Shown here piece after piece: positions 35,338 through 43,855 of a DNA stretch of 64,000 nucleotides. Source of the stretch: Cohnella sp. GbtcB17 (GTDB lineage: Bacteria; Bacillota; Bacilli; Paenibacillales; Paenibacillaceae); contig NZ_JAGXJW010000024.1 of NCBI RefSeq assembly GCF_019091135.1, forward strand, positions 45,599-109,598, written 5' to 3'. The notes beneath the pieces were generated by a model. That model was not told the DNA's origin and ran no database searches. It saw only the letters and a program-made list of their open reading frames with translations. The position numbers were made by a program, and so were the translations under genes. Within the stretch, counting starts at the first letter, position 1. Each line of letters starts with the position of its first letter.

Positions 35338-36585
35338 TCAATACAGCTGCGTTATCTTCCACCAATTGATATCGAAGCCGCCCGTGACGGCATAGAGGCC
35401 GAACTGGTAGGTGCCGGCCGTTATCTGCACGACATGTGAGACGGTCCGGTAGCTTGCGAAGCTGCCGGTATTCGGCACGTTGATCTCGCCCAGCACGGTC
35501 GCGCCGGAATTAATGTCGAGCGAGATCTTGCCGTTATTGTTCGGCGTCGCCACCCGATACTCCACGAGATAGGTGCCGGTCCGCGGAATTTGCACGTTAC
35601 TGAACGCGATCCAGTCCTGGCTGTCGATGCCGCCGACGTTCTGTCCGCCGCCGGTGTCCGGCGTCGTCTCCTTCATGACGCCGCTCATCGACGTGTAGTC
35701 CTCCGCCTGGAACGTGCGCGTGAAGCAGCCCCCCGTGCTGAGCTCGCAGATGTCCGCCCGGTTCGTGGATACCTTCAGGTCGTCGTACCAGACGTACGAG
35801 TCGTTCGCGGGCGCGAACGAGGAAGTGGCGCCGCCGAAGAACGAGGAGAAGTAGGCCGTGTCCACTTGATCCGCGTTCCTTACGAACCGCAGTCCCGTGA
35901 TGTTGGCAGCCGATACGCCGTTGTACCAGATCTGGATCTCGCCGTCCGGATTGGCGTTGCCGTTGGTTACCGTGTTCACCTTCAGGCGTTGGACGATGTT
36001 CACCCACGTGCCCTTCGGATAGTAGATGTCGGAACCGTTAGCATTTTTCAGCACTGCATAGTCGCCGTACTGTCCCGCATTGCCCATATGATAATAGTAG
36101 ATGGCGGCCTGACCGCCGCTGCGCCAGATCATGCGCGAGCTGAAGCCGTTGTAACCGGTGCATACCTGCCCGCCCGAGCATGCCGCGCCGCCGGCCAGTC
36201 CGAGCCCGAGCTTGCCCGCGAATTCGGTCGTCCCCCAGCTGTAGTCGCTGCTGAAGCGGACCCAGTAGGATAGATAGTACTCTCTTCCCGGCGTCACCTC
36301 GAAGGGCGCCTGGGCGCCCGAATTGGGCGGATCGATCTGTCCTTGCGGATAAAAGACGCGCAGCGACTGGCCGCCGGAGTGATTGAAGTTGTAGCCGTCG
36401 ATCCATGTGCGCGTGCTCATGCCGTTGTCCCACGGCGCGTTCCAGCCGTCGAGCGCCCATTGGCTCAGCGTGTAGGCGCTGCCTCGGGCCGGCCGCTCGA
36501 ACGTATTGATCTTGGGCGCAGCGAAGGCGGCGCTCGCATCCGTCAGCAGAAGCAGCAGAACGATCAGCGATACTAATTTCCTCAT
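35338..36585 (-). CDS. Secreted PL14-like polysaccharide lyase with C-terminal CBM6/35-type module
   Basis: 415 residues with a signal peptide (MRKLVSLIVLLLLLTDASAA, cleavage AFA-A). Residues 25-285 show the jelly-roll pattern of PL14-type alginate/glucuronan lyases: LRVFYPQGQIDP, EYYLSYWVRFSSDYSWG, KLGLGLAGG, GTWVNIVQRLKVN, FFGG...YVWYDDLKVS. Residues 290-415 form a carbohydrate-binding module (FQAEDYTSMSG, GIDSQDWIAFSNVQIPRTGT, ITAGTYQFGLYAVTGGFDIN). It should cleave a uronate polymer outside the cell. Eighteen bases before its start is a near-perfect cre site. It is transcribed alone. Confidence 0.82.
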   Translation of the reverse strand: MRKLVSLIVLLLLLTDASAAFAAPKINTFERPARGSAYTLSQWALDGWNAPWDNGMSTRTWIDGYNFNHSGGQSLRVFYPQGQIDPPNSGAQAPFEVTPGREYYLSYWVRFSSDYSWGTTEFAGKLGLGLAGGAACSGGQVCTGYNGFSSRMIWRSGGQAAIYYYHMGNAGQYGDYAVLKNANGSDIYYPKGTWVNIVQRLKVNTVTNGNANPDGEIQIWYNGVSAANITGLRFVRNADQVDTAYFSSFFGGATSSFAPANDSYVWYDDLKVSTNRADICELSTGGCFTRTFQAEDYTSMSGVMKETTPDTGGGQNVGGIDSQDWIAFSNVQIPRTGTYLVEYRVATPNNNGKISLDINSGATVLGEINVPNTGSFASYRTVSHVVQITAGTYQFGLYAVTGGFDINWWKITQLY

Positions 36586-36602
36586 CGTATCCCTCCTCGA
36601 AT

Positions 36603-36616
36603 AGATAACGCTTCCA
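36603..36616 (-). promoter_or_regulatory. Candidate CcpA (cre) site of the PL14-like lyase gene
   Basis: The minus strand reads TGGAAGCGTTATCT, one mismatch from TGWAARCGYTWNCW. It lies just upstream of the start codon, where bound CcpA would block transcription when preferred sugars are present. Confidence 0.55.
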
Positions 36617-36934
36617 AAAATGCCGTCACACCGTCACATCCGATCCGATCGGTTTTGCCGGGACTCCATCCGCCACCCCCTTGTTTGCACTCGTCGCCAG
36701 CTGTCCGCTTTGCTAGCCCCAACGGATCGCTTCTACATGGCGCAAGCTAAACGTATCACGCATCCAAAAAGCGTGAAATTGTCGCGTTTGCCGAAACTTT
36801 TCAATTTTTAATCGGAGCGGCCTGGGCGGGCATATGAATGCTATCGATTGTTTGCAATCGACCTGAAGCGGGGGCATTCGAATGAAAAATGCGTTATAGT
36901 TAAGCCTGAAAAAGGAAATGGCAGGTGTTCTCCG
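36617..36934. other. Intergenic interval, divergent leader region
   Basis: This is the promoter region shared by the lyase gene (minus) and the VanZ-RDD gene (plus). An open frame from 36848 is in phase with the VanZ gene but has a polar, unconserved sequence. I see no RNA or repeat here. Confidence 0.4.
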
Positions 36935-38023
36935 ATGCTCGGCTCTTATTTGTTTCCGATTTCCTACGCGTTTTTGAGCTTTCCGATCGCGGCTGCGCTA
37001 TTCACCGTTCCGTTTCTGGTCGTGCAGTACCGCCGGTACGGCTACGTTCACAAGCTCAGGGCGTTTATTTTGTATTTGCTGCTGCTGTACGTGCTGAACG
37101 CCGTATACCTGATCTTGCTGCCGTTGCCTCCGTCGATCCACAACGCGCCGCCGGATGCGGGCTCGTACTTCCAATGGATCCCGTTCCACTTCCTGACCGA
37201 CATCGTTCGGGAAACCGGCGTATCGCTGGACCGTCCGTCGACGTATCCGCATCTGCTGGGCGAGCGGGCGGTGCTGCAGGTTGCGTTTAACGTGCTGCTG
37301 ACGATTCCGTTCGGGCTGTTCCTCCGGTACTACTTCAGTGCCCGCTGGATTCGCTGCCTGCTGCTGTCCTTCGGCTTGTCCTTGTTATTCGAGACGACGC
37401 AAGTGACGGGTATATTCGGCATCTACGATTATCCGTACCGCCTGTTCGATGTGGACGATCTGATTACCAATACGCTGGGCGGCATGGTCGGCTACCTGGC
37501 GGCGGAATGGCTCGCGAGCCATCTCCCGCGCATCGACCGGCTCGACGAAGGCGTCGATCTGTCCGCGAAACGGGTCGGGTATACGCGCAGGGCAATCGCG
37601 GCCGCGATCGATTGGGCGATCCTGCTGCCGTTTTGCGCCGTCCTGGCGATGCTTCACATTTCCTTTTTATACGTGTATGCAGGTATCGTGATCGTCTATT
37701 TTGTTGCGATTCCTTATGCGACAAACGGCCGGACGGCCGGGAAATGGGTCGTTCGAATCTGCGTGCGGGGAAAAGGGGACCGCGTAATGTTGCGGGAGCT
37801 GGCGATGCGTTATGGCCTGCTATATGTGCTCGCCGGCGGCTTCAATTTGACGTATCCGATCGTCGCCGTCCGGGATTTTTCGCCGCTGGTGCTCATTCCG
37901 TATGCCGTCGGGCTGTTCGCGATGAACGTCGGGCTCGGCATTCACCTGATCCGCTGCATCCTGAGCCGTCAGCGCGTGCCGTTTCACGAGAAATGGAGCG
38001 GCACAAGGCAGATCGTCAGTTAG
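36935..38023 (+). CDS. VanZ-like and RDD-domain membrane protein
   Basis: 362 residues. The N-terminal part (about 1-195) is VanZ-like: hydrophobic helices, FNVLLTIPFGLFLRYYF, SLLFETTQVTGIFGIYDYPY, RLFDVDDLITNTLGGMVGYL. A linker leads to a C-terminal RDD domain (about 213-340; RRAIAAAIDWAILLPFCAVL, GRTAGKWVVRICV). This fusion is common in Paenibacillus. VanZ-like proteins are linked to glycopeptide tolerance and RDD proteins to ion or solute transport, but neither role is shown here. ATG 36935, seven bases behind AGGTG, fits the first membrane helix better than upstream starts. Confidence 0.83.
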   Translation: MLGSYLFPISYAFLSFPIAAALFTVPFLVVQYRRYGYVHKLRAFILYLLLLYVLNAVYLILLPLPPSIHNAPPDAGSYFQWIPFHFLTDIVRETGVSLDRPSTYPHLLGERAVLQVAFNVLLTIPFGLFLRYYFSARWIRCLLLSFGLSLLFETTQVTGIFGIYDYPYRLFDVDDLITNTLGGMVGYLAAEWLASHLPRIDRLDEGVDLSAKRVGYTRRAIAAAIDWAILLPFCAVLAMLHISFLYVYAGIVIVYFVAIPYATNGRTAGKWVVRICVRGKGDRVMLRELAMRYGLLYVLAGGFNLTYPIVAVRDFSPLVLIPYAVGLFAMNVGLGIHLIRCILSRQRVPFHEKWSGTRQIVS

Positions 38024-38094
38024 CCAGGGCGAAGTGTTTGGATATTGTAAAATGTGTGTAACATGGCTATAAGTCAAAACTTGGAGTGCTTGCC

Positions 38095-38283
38095 GTGATA
38101 TTAACAGACGATGTTGATGTTGATACCGACACGATAGCAGCGCTGAGAGCCCGCGAGGAAGACCTACGAAAGTGGATTTCATTTTTTCAAAAATCCGGCG
38201 ACGAATATAGATTGCGTCAGTACAGCAAATACCTGGCGGATACGCTGCAAGCGATCGAAAAGCTAAAACGGGAGCGATCATAA
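38095..38283 (+). CDS. Small acidic-to-basic helical protein, unknown
   Basis: 62 residues with no recognised family. An acidic start (ILTDDVDVDTDT) is followed by a continuous amphipathic helix (IAALRAREEDLRKWISFFQK; YLADTLQAIEKLKRERS), suggesting a coiled-coil or protein-binding peptide. GTG 38095 is eight bases behind TTGGAG and preferred to the in-frame GTG 38086 overlapping that site. It follows the VanZ-RDD gene by 71 bp. The gene is supported only by its start site and composition. Confidence 0.5.
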   Translation: MILTDDVDVDTDTIAALRAREEDLRKWISFFQKSGDEYRLRQYSKYLADTLQAIEKLKRERS

Positions 38284-38308
38284 AGAGCATGTATCGACGG
38301 CGCTAGCC

Positions 38309-38357
38309 TGCAAAAGTACAGCATACCCAGCCGGGATAAAAATGCTGTACTTTTGCA
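38309..38357. repeat. Perfect 16-bp inverted repeat with 17-bp loop
   Basis: TGCAAAAGTACAGCAT (38309-38324) is exactly inverted at 38342-38357. It lies between the small-protein gene and the convergent reductase gene. It lacks a T-tract on either side, so it is more like a REP-type palindrome than a standard terminator, although it could stop transcription from both sides. Confidence 0.7.
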
Positions 38358-38406
38358 CGGACTAACGCTTGATTGCTGAGCATGCCAAAGATTCGAATCG
38401 CAGAAT

Positions 38407-38976
38407 TTATTTCTCCAACGCGTAGCGGGTCGCGATAATGCCCGAATGGAACGTACGGCTGGACAGCAGCTTGAGCCGGATGGCTTCGAGACCGCCGTCG
38501 AACGCCGATTTTCCGCTTCCCAGGACGACCGGGCAAATGGTGAGAAGCAATTCGTCAATCAGGCCGAGCGCAAGCATCGTTTTCGCAGCGCCCGGGCTGC
38601 CGAAGATAACGAGATTTTTGCCGGGCTGCTCCTTGAGCGCATTGATTTCCTCCGCGATATTGTCTCTGATCACAATCGTATTGTTCCATTCAGCCTTGTC
38701 CATCGTGCTGGAAATGACGATCTTCTTCACGTCCTCCACCCATTTCGCATGCTCCAAATCGTGTGTCGACGCATCCGGATCGTCCAGCACCGTAGGCCAG
38801 TAGCTCTCCATCATTCGATACGTCGTGCGACCGTACACCGGAGAGCCGACTTCGGCTACGACCTCCTCCGCGTATTTCTCGAATTCCTCGTTGTACGGAA
38901 TCCAGCCCAATCCTCCGTTCGAATCCGACGCATAACCGTCCAGCGACACATGCATGAACAATACGAGCTTTCTCAT
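38407..38976 (-). CDS. RibD C-terminal / dihydrofolate-reductase-like protein
   Basis: 189 residues, NADPH-binding reductase fold related to YyaP/YwjB. The start is KLVLFMHVSLDGYASDSNGG, then GSPVYGRTTYRMMESYWP, a nucleotide loop LVIFGSPGAAKTMLALGLID, and LLTICPVVLGSGKSAFDG. Members are small reductases of uncertain substrate and are often plasmid- or stress-associated. The start is preceded by GGAGAAACAAAC on the minus strand. A palindrome lies about 90 bp upstream. Confidence 0.87.
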   Translation of the reverse strand: MRKLVLFMHVSLDGYASDSNGGLGWIPYNEEFEKYAEEVVAEVGSPVYGRTTYRMMESYWPTVLDDPDASTHDLEHAKWVEDVKKIVISSTMDKAEWNNTIVIRDNIAEEINALKEQPGKNLVIFGSPGAAKTMLALGLIDELLLTICPVVLGSGKSAFDGGLEAIRLKLLSSRTFHSGIIATRYALEK

Positions 38977-39064
38977 GTTTGTTTCTCCTCCGATATTAAA
39001 AGTTATGGTTGAACTTCTGACGGTTGGCCTGTGCGTGTCCTGTTGTTACGTTCACTATAAATCA

Positions 39065-39077
39065 TTACGTTACGTAA
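39065..39077. promoter_or_regulatory. 13-bp palindrome upstream of the reductase gene
   Basis: TTACGT-T-ACGTAA, 88 bp before the reductase start codon. It is a candidate repressor site whose regulator is not identified. Confidence 0.4.
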
Positions 39078-39112
39078 GGTGCAAGGGGGAATTCATTAAT
39101 TTCCTCGCCAGA

Positions 39113-39146
39113 AAGCCGGCCCCTTATTCGCGGACCGGCTTTTTTT
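39113..39146. terminator. Terminator downstream of the MFS pump gene
   Basis: AAGCCGG pairs with CCGGCTT around a loop of about 14 bases; T-runs lie on both sides (TTTTTTT on plus, CTTTC on minus). It lies 10 bp beyond the stop of the minus-strand pump gene. Confidence 0.6.
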
Positions 39147-39156
39147 AAGCTGAGTA

Positions 39157-40644
39157 TTAAGCTTCCTGAACGTTGACCTCCGTCCGTGCCGACAGATCCT
39201 TGACCTCGTGCGGATGCTCCTTGCGCTTGATGAAGAAGGAGAGCAGCAGGCCGACGACGCCGATTGCGATGATAACGAGATACGCGTCGTTGATGCCTTG
39301 GATCATCGCTTCCATGGACATATGCGCTTGGTCGGTGCCGCCGGCGGCCGCCATTTCGATGTAATGCGCCTTTGAGCGGTCCGTCATGACGGTGACGAGC
39401 AGCGAGGTGCCGATGGCGCCGGCGACCTGTTTGATCGTGTTGGAGATGGCCGTGCCGTGCGCATTCAGCTTCGGCGGCAGCTGGTTCAGGCCGGCTGTCG
39501 TGATCGGCATCAGGAACATCGCCATGCCGAGCCGGCGACCCGTGGACATGAGGACCAGATACGTGTAGCTTGTCGAGTCAGTCAGGTTGATGAAGCCGAT
39601 CGTCGTGCCGATCGTGATGGCCATGCCGATGACGGAAAGCCACTTCGCGCCGAACCGGTCGAACAGCTTGCCGGTGATCGGCATCATGAAGCCCATCAAA
39701 AGCGAGCCGGGCAGCATGAGCAGGCCGGATTCGAGGGCGGTGTAGCCTCGGGCATTTTGCAAATAAAGCGGAAGTAGCATCATGTCCGCGTACATCATCA
39801 TCGTGACGGCAATATTGATGATCGTCGTGAGCGTAAACATGTCGTACCGGAAGGCGCGGAGGTCGAGCAGCGGGTTGCGGGAAGCGAGCTGCCGCCAGGT
39901 GAAAAGCGCCAGCGCGACGATGCCCGCGACCAAATACGCGATGACCTCGGCGCTCGACCATCCTACCGTACCCGCACGGCTGAACCCGAAGAGCACGGCG
40001 CCGAAGCCGATCGTCGACAGCAGCACGCTTGGCATATCGATTTTCGGAAAGGTCCGCTCCGACACGTTGCCCAGATAAATAAAGGCCAGAATGATAACGA
40101 GCGCGACGAACGGCAGCATGCCGTAGAACATCGTTTCCCAAGCAAAGTTCTTCAGTACGTAACCCGCGAGCGTCGGTCCGATCGCCGGCGCGAAGATGAT
40201 CGCGAAGCCGACCATGCCCATCGCGGCTCCCCGCTTGTTGGGCGGGAAAAGCGTCAGAATGACGTTCATCAGCAGCGGCATGATAATGCCGGCGCCTGCG
40301 GCTTGGATGAGCCGCCCGGTCAGCAGCACCGGGAAACCCGTCGCGACAGCCGACGTCAGCGTGCCGACGAGGAAAATGACCATGGAAGCCTGGAACAGCT
40401 CCCGCGTCGTAAAGCGCTGCATCAGATAAGCCGTGATCGGGATCAGCACGCCGTTCACCAGCATGTAGCCGGTCGTCAGCCACTGGGCTGTCGTCGCCGA
40501 GATATCGAAGTCCTTCATTAACTCCGGCGTGGCTACGCTCATGACCGTCTGATTCAGCGTGGCCAGGAAAGCGCCCAGAATCATAATGAACAGGATCGGC
40601 CCTTTTTTAATGGAACCGCCCTCTCCAGCCAAGGTGTTACTCAT
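39157..40644 (-). CDS. DHA2-family (EmrB/QacA-type) multidrug MFS transporter
   Basis: 495 residues with about 14 hydrophobic helices. Family motifs include LNQTVMSVATPELMKDF (motif D1-like), WLTTGYMLVNGVLIPITAYL, and RLIQAAGAGIIMPLLMNVIL (motif C-like). It should export toxic hydrophobic compounds by proton antiport. ATG 40653 directly follows the AAAGG site; ATG 40644 (MSNTLAGEGG) is eight bases behind it and preferred. The divergent TetR-family gene at 40873 and a palindrome between them indicate local repression. Confidence 0.9.
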   Translation of the reverse strand: MSNTLAGEGGSIKKGPILFIMILGAFLATLNQTVMSVATPELMKDFDISATTAQWLTTGYMLVNGVLIPITAYLMQRFTTRELFQASMVIFLVGTLTSAVATGFPVLLTGRLIQAAGAGIIMPLLMNVILTLFPPNKRGAAMGMVGFAIIFAPAIGPTLAGYVLKNFAWETMFYGMLPFVALVIILAFIYLGNVSERTFPKIDMPSVLLSTIGFGAVLFGFSRAGTVGWSSAEVIAYLVAGIVALALFTWRQLASRNPLLDLRAFRYDMFTLTTIINIAVTMMMYADMMLLPLYLQNARGYTALESGLLMLPGSLLMGFMMPITGKLFDRFGAKWLSVIGMAITIGTTIGFINLTDSTSYTYLVLMSTGRRLGMAMFLMPITTAGLNQLPPKLNAHGTAISNTIKQVAGAIGTSLLVTVMTDRSKAHYIEMAAAGGTDQAHMSMEAMIQGINDAYLVIIAIGVVGLLLSFFIKRKEHPHEVKDLSARTEVNVQEA

Positions 40645-40680
40645 TTGCCCCATCCCTTTCGAGCCCGTGTTGGACTAAAT

Positions 40681-40693
40681 TTACACTGTGTAA
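40681..40693. promoter_or_regulatory. Candidate TetR operator between pump and regulator genes
   Basis: TTACAC-T-GTGTAA is a perfect palindrome 37 bp before the pump start, beside a TATATT -10-like element on the minus strand. Its position suits repression of the pump and possibly of the regulator. Confidence 0.6.
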
Positions 40694-40872
40694 TATAATT
40701 AACACGGCATAAATTAGATTTTAACCGCATATGCGAGTATTGCAATCGACAGTAACCGATAGAATGTCAATTAAGTCGCATGAAAACGGACGCTTGTTGC
40801 CTAGATCCAACAAGATAGACAGATTATAAAGAAACTGTCGTCCACAGGGCGAATATGGAAAGGATGGTACCT

Positions 40873-41466
40873 ATGAGTCAGGCGACGCCGCGCACCGACC
40901 CTCGCATCGTTCGCACGCGCCGGATGCTGCGGGACGCGCTGGTCGAGCTGCTGGAGGAGATGGACGTCGAGAAAATATCGGTGAACCGGCTGGCAGAGCG
41001 CGCAACGATTAACCGGGTGACGTTTTATCTTCACTACCGGGACATTCCGGACATGATGGAGAAAATGGCAGCCGAGATGATCGAGGACATCCGCGCGATT
41101 CTTCAGTCTCCGGAATCCCGGCAAACGTCCGCGCGCAAAGAGGATTGGCCGCTGATGGTGAACCTGCTCGAGCACATTGCCGATAACTTCCGCTTTTACA
41201 AAGTCATTCTCACGACCAGGCGAACGACGGTTTTTACGGAGCAATTCTTAAAGCTGCTGACCGCTATGGTCATAGAGCGGATCGACAGCCCAGAGGGGGA
41301 GGCGAACCTCGCCGCCCTGGGTATCCAGCGCGATATCGTGGTCTGGTACGGCTCTTCCGCCTTGATCGGCACGATCATTTCCTGGCTGCGCAACGACATG
41401 CCCTACACGCCGCAATATTTGGCCAAGCAGTTCATGCTCATGAGACGGCAGCACGAACGCCCGTGA
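40873..41466 (+). CDS. TetR/AcrR-family transcriptional regulator
   Basis: 197 residues. The N-terminal helix-turn-helix is RTRRMLRDALVELLEEMDVE, KISVNRLAERATINRVTFYL, HYRD. The C-terminal ligand domain resembles the TetR_C_33/C_7-type of small regulators (FRFYKVILTTRRTTVFTEQF). In-frame ATGs at 40855 and 40864 lie upstream; ATG 40873 (MSQATPRTDPRI) has the GGAAAGGATGG site at proper spacing. It is divergent from the MFS pump and is probably its repressor, released by pump substrates. Confidence 0.88.
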   Translation: MSQATPRTDPRIVRTRRMLRDALVELLEEMDVEKISVNRLAERATINRVTFYLHYRDIPDMMEKMAAEMIEDIRAILQSPESRQTSARKEDWPLMVNLLEHIADNFRFYKVILTTRRTTVFTEQFLKLLTAMVIERIDSPEGEANLAALGIQRDIVVWYGSSALIGTIISWLRNDMPYTPQYLAKQFMLMRRQHERP

Positions 41467-41488
41467 CCACGGGGCTGACCGCGGACGC

Positions 41489-42502
41489 TTAGTAGACGTA
41501 CCTCCGTTGCCACCAATAGCTGAACAGAAACAGCGAACCTTCGGTCAGCAGCTTGGCGGCGAGCAGCGGCATGCCGAGCGTCTCGTGGAGCGAATAGAGC
41601 AGCGCGTAATTGAAGATCAGTATCGTGACCGCCAGCGCATAATAGCGGGGAAGCGACCGCCTTGCGCCGGTACCTGCGCGCTTGCCGCCGAACACGAACC
41701 TGCGGTTCATCGCGTAGTTGAAGGCGGAGCTGACGATGCGGGCGCCGGCGACGGCGACGAGCAGATTCGACGTCATCCATTGCAGCAGGAACAGCAGGAC
41801 GAAGTCGAGCGCGGCCGACAGGGCTGACGATGCCCCGAATTTGAGAAACGGGAAATAAATGCGTGCCGAGTCGGCGAGCGGGCGAAAATGAGAGGACTTG
41901 TTGTCGTCGAGGTAGACTGTGTCGATCGGCACCTCGACCGTCGCGTATCCGGCCGGCCTGGAAGCGAGCAGCATGTTCATTTCGTACTCGAACCGCTCTC
42001 CGGGTATCCGACAGAGCCAATCGAGCATGTCGGCCGAATAGCCGCGAAGCCCGGTCTGCGTGTCCTGGATCGGCATGCCTGTCGCGCATGCGTACACGAG
42101 CCGCGTGGCCGAATTGCCGAATCGGCTGCGCAGCGGCACCTTGCCCGTAAAGCGACGGCTGCCGAGAACGATATGGCGCCGATGCGTCCGTACCGCGCTC
42201 GCGATCCGCAAAATATCGCGCGGCAGGTGCTGTCCGTCGCTGTCCGCGCAAACGACGCCGTCCGCGTCGCCCGTCCGTTTGATGTAATCGAAGCCTGTTT
42301 TTAACGCGCAGCCTTTCCCTTTATTGTCCTCGTGCGTCAGGACGGTGCATCCGGCCTGACGGGCCGATTGAAAGATGCTGCTGTATTTGTCCCCGCTGCC
42401 GTCGTCCACGATCAGAATCGACATGTCCGTGACCGATCTTAAATCTTGAATCAGCTCCAGTAGCCGTCCGTCGGGTTCGTAAGAAGGAATGAGTATCGTC
42501 AT
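41489..42502 (-). CDS. Glycosyltransferase family 2 fused to a GtrA-like membrane domain
   Basis: 337 residues. The GT-A domain (1-215) is dolichyl-phosphate-mannose-synthase-like: ILIPSYEPDG, ILIVDDGSGD, VVCADSDGQHLP (DxD-type metal site), GLRGYSADML. The C-terminal GtrA domain (about 220-337) has four membrane helices (SALSAALDFVLLFLLQWM) and ends SYWWQRRYVY. Such fusions make and flip polyprenyl-phosphate-linked sugars for wall-polymer decoration. It lies 34 bp behind the NAGPA gene on the same strand, with GAGGAGGCACGG as its site. Confidence 0.88.
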   Translation of the reverse strand: MTILIPSYEPDGRLLELIQDLRSVTDMSILIVDDGSGDKYSSIFQSARQAGCTVLTHEDNKGKGCALKTGFDYIKRTGDADGVVCADSDGQHLPRDILRIASAVRTHRRHIVLGSRRFTGKVPLRSRFGNSATRLVYACATGMPIQDTQTGLRGYSADMLDWLCRIPGERFEYEMNMLLASRPAGYATVEVPIDTVYLDDNKSSHFRPLADSARIYFPFLKFGASSALSAALDFVLLFLLQWMTSNLLVAVAGARIVSSAFNYAMNRRFVFGGKRAGTGARRSLPRYYALAVTILIFNYALLYSLHETLGMPLLAAKLLTEGSLFLFSYWWQRRYVY

Positions 42503-42536
42503 ATCCGTGCCTCCTCGGCGAGATTGTCTTCGGTCC

Positions 42537-43472
42537 TCATTGGGGCAGGTAGATAATGTCGCTTACGCCCCGCTCTTTTTCCTTGCCTTGCGGGTTGTTT
42601 ACGACCCTGCCCATGAAGTACATCGTGGAGGATCCCCCGCCGTCCAGGTTGTAGGCCTCCGTCGCGCCGAGCTCGGCGAACAGGTTCGCGAATTCGTTCA
42701 GCGTCATGCCTCTGCTATCCGAGGAGCGGCCGTCCACGACGACAAAAACGTAGTGGTTCGGGGCGATCATGCCGATGCCCGTCCGCGGATTGGCATTGTC
42801 GATCGTACGGTTGCCGAAGTTGGTGTCGATTTTGACGTTGTCGAAGTCGTTGGCGACGACGCCGTCATGCACGAGTGCCGGCCCGAACGAGAACGTATTG
42901 GTTACGCCCTCGGCCAGGAGCGAGGCGGAGCTTTCTTCCTCTTCGTCGTACGACTTCATCGTTCCGTCAGACAGCAGGGCCAACCCTTCGCGCGCGGGCT
43001 CGTCCCGGTACAGCGTGCCGTTTCGAATGACGACGCCGTCGTTGCGGAAACCGTAGTAATCGCCGTTGATCGCGAATACGGCGCCGTGGTTGGCCGCGAT
43101 GGCGGACGTATTTTGCGTGATGTTCGTGCCATAGGCGTCTTTGGCGAACGCGGTTTGGATGCTCGCGCCGTTTTTGAGGACGACGTCGGCTACATAATAG
43201 GTGATCAAGTCGTCGCCCGAGCCGGTTTGCAACTTTTGGATGCCGATTTTTTCATTGTCGCTCTCGTAGTTCCAGTCGTCGGACTGAACGCTGCCGGAAG
43301 AGGCCGGCGTCGATCCGGACGAGGCGTTCGACGTCGTCTGCGCGTTTGCGACCCGCATTTCCACGTGCTCGATCAAGTATCGGTCCGCAAGCCTGTACGT
43401 TACGGTTCCGAGCGTTGCGAAGACCAGGACGACGGTGACGGCTATTTTGGTTTTTCGTTTCATGCGTTTCAT
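42537..43472 (-). CDS. Membrane-anchored phosphodiester glycosidase (NAGPA-domain) protein
   Basis: 311 residues. The N terminus is a basic tail and one membrane anchor (KIAVTVVLVFATLGTVTYRL). A Ser-rich linker follows, then a NAGPA domain (about 95-311) with VVIRNGTLYRDEPAREGLAL, GIGMIAPNHYVFVVVDGRSS and LGATEAYNLDGGGSSTMYFM. YNLDGGGSSTM is the hallmark of phosphodiester glycosidases, including exopolysaccharide and wall-polymer processing proteins such as YngK- or EpsO-neighbouring types. The GTG 43481 in frame is part of the GGGAGTGG site; ATG 43472 is the start. With the GT2-GtrA gene it suggests a glycophosphopolymer modification pair. Confidence 0.88.
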   Translation of the reverse strand: MKRMKRKTKIAVTVVLVFATLGTVTYRLADRYLIEHVEMRVANAQTTSNASSGSTPASSGSVQSDDWNYESDNEKIGIQKLQTGSGDDLITYYVADVVLKNGASIQTAFAKDAYGTNITQNTSAIAANHGAVFAINGDYYGFRNDGVVIRNGTLYRDEPAREGLALLSDGTMKSYDEEEESSASLLAEGVTNTFSFGPALVHDGVVANDFDNVKIDTNFGNRTIDNANPRTGIGMIAPNHYVFVVVDGRSSDSRGMTLNEFANLFAELGATEAYNLDGGGSSTMYFMGRVVNNPQGKEKERGVSDIIYLPQ

Positions 43473-43855
43473 GGCGACCACTCCCGTCGGTATGAAGAAG
43501 ATGTTTGCTTGCGGGATTCATTATCGCGGAGGGAACTGAAGCGAGCTTGAACGCAGGCTGAAGGAAGGGTGAGCCGAAGCTGACCGATTGCTGAAAAAGG
43601 TGTCGGGGCGGAACGCCGTTCGATCGCGTAATCTTCGAGGCTCGCTGCCGCACGATCCTTTTTCGATATCAAAAAACGCCCTTCCCGGCCATCGCCGAGA
43701 GGGGCGTTTCGTATAAGAGTCAAGAGATTGGATAACTCGCGCGCCTCCGCCGCATGCTGGTCGATGGCTTTTACTATTATAAAAGCGGCTGATCGGCGCG
43801 AATATAAAGGATGTCATTAAAACATGAACGATCTGACTGCCGGCGCGGGGCGCGA
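43473..43855. other. Intergenic interval between the NAGPA gene and the AraC regulator gene
   Basis: No credible gene. It contains the terminator at 43671-43709 (for the minus-strand regulator gene) and the promoter region of the NAGPA gene between about 43480 and 43665. Confidence 0.5.
43671..43709 (-). terminator. Intrinsic terminator on the minus strand
   Basis: The minus strand reads AAACGCCCC..GGGCGTTTTTTG, with inner CTCGGC/GCCGGG pairing. It lies about 150 bp beyond the AraC regulator stop. Confidence 0.65.
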
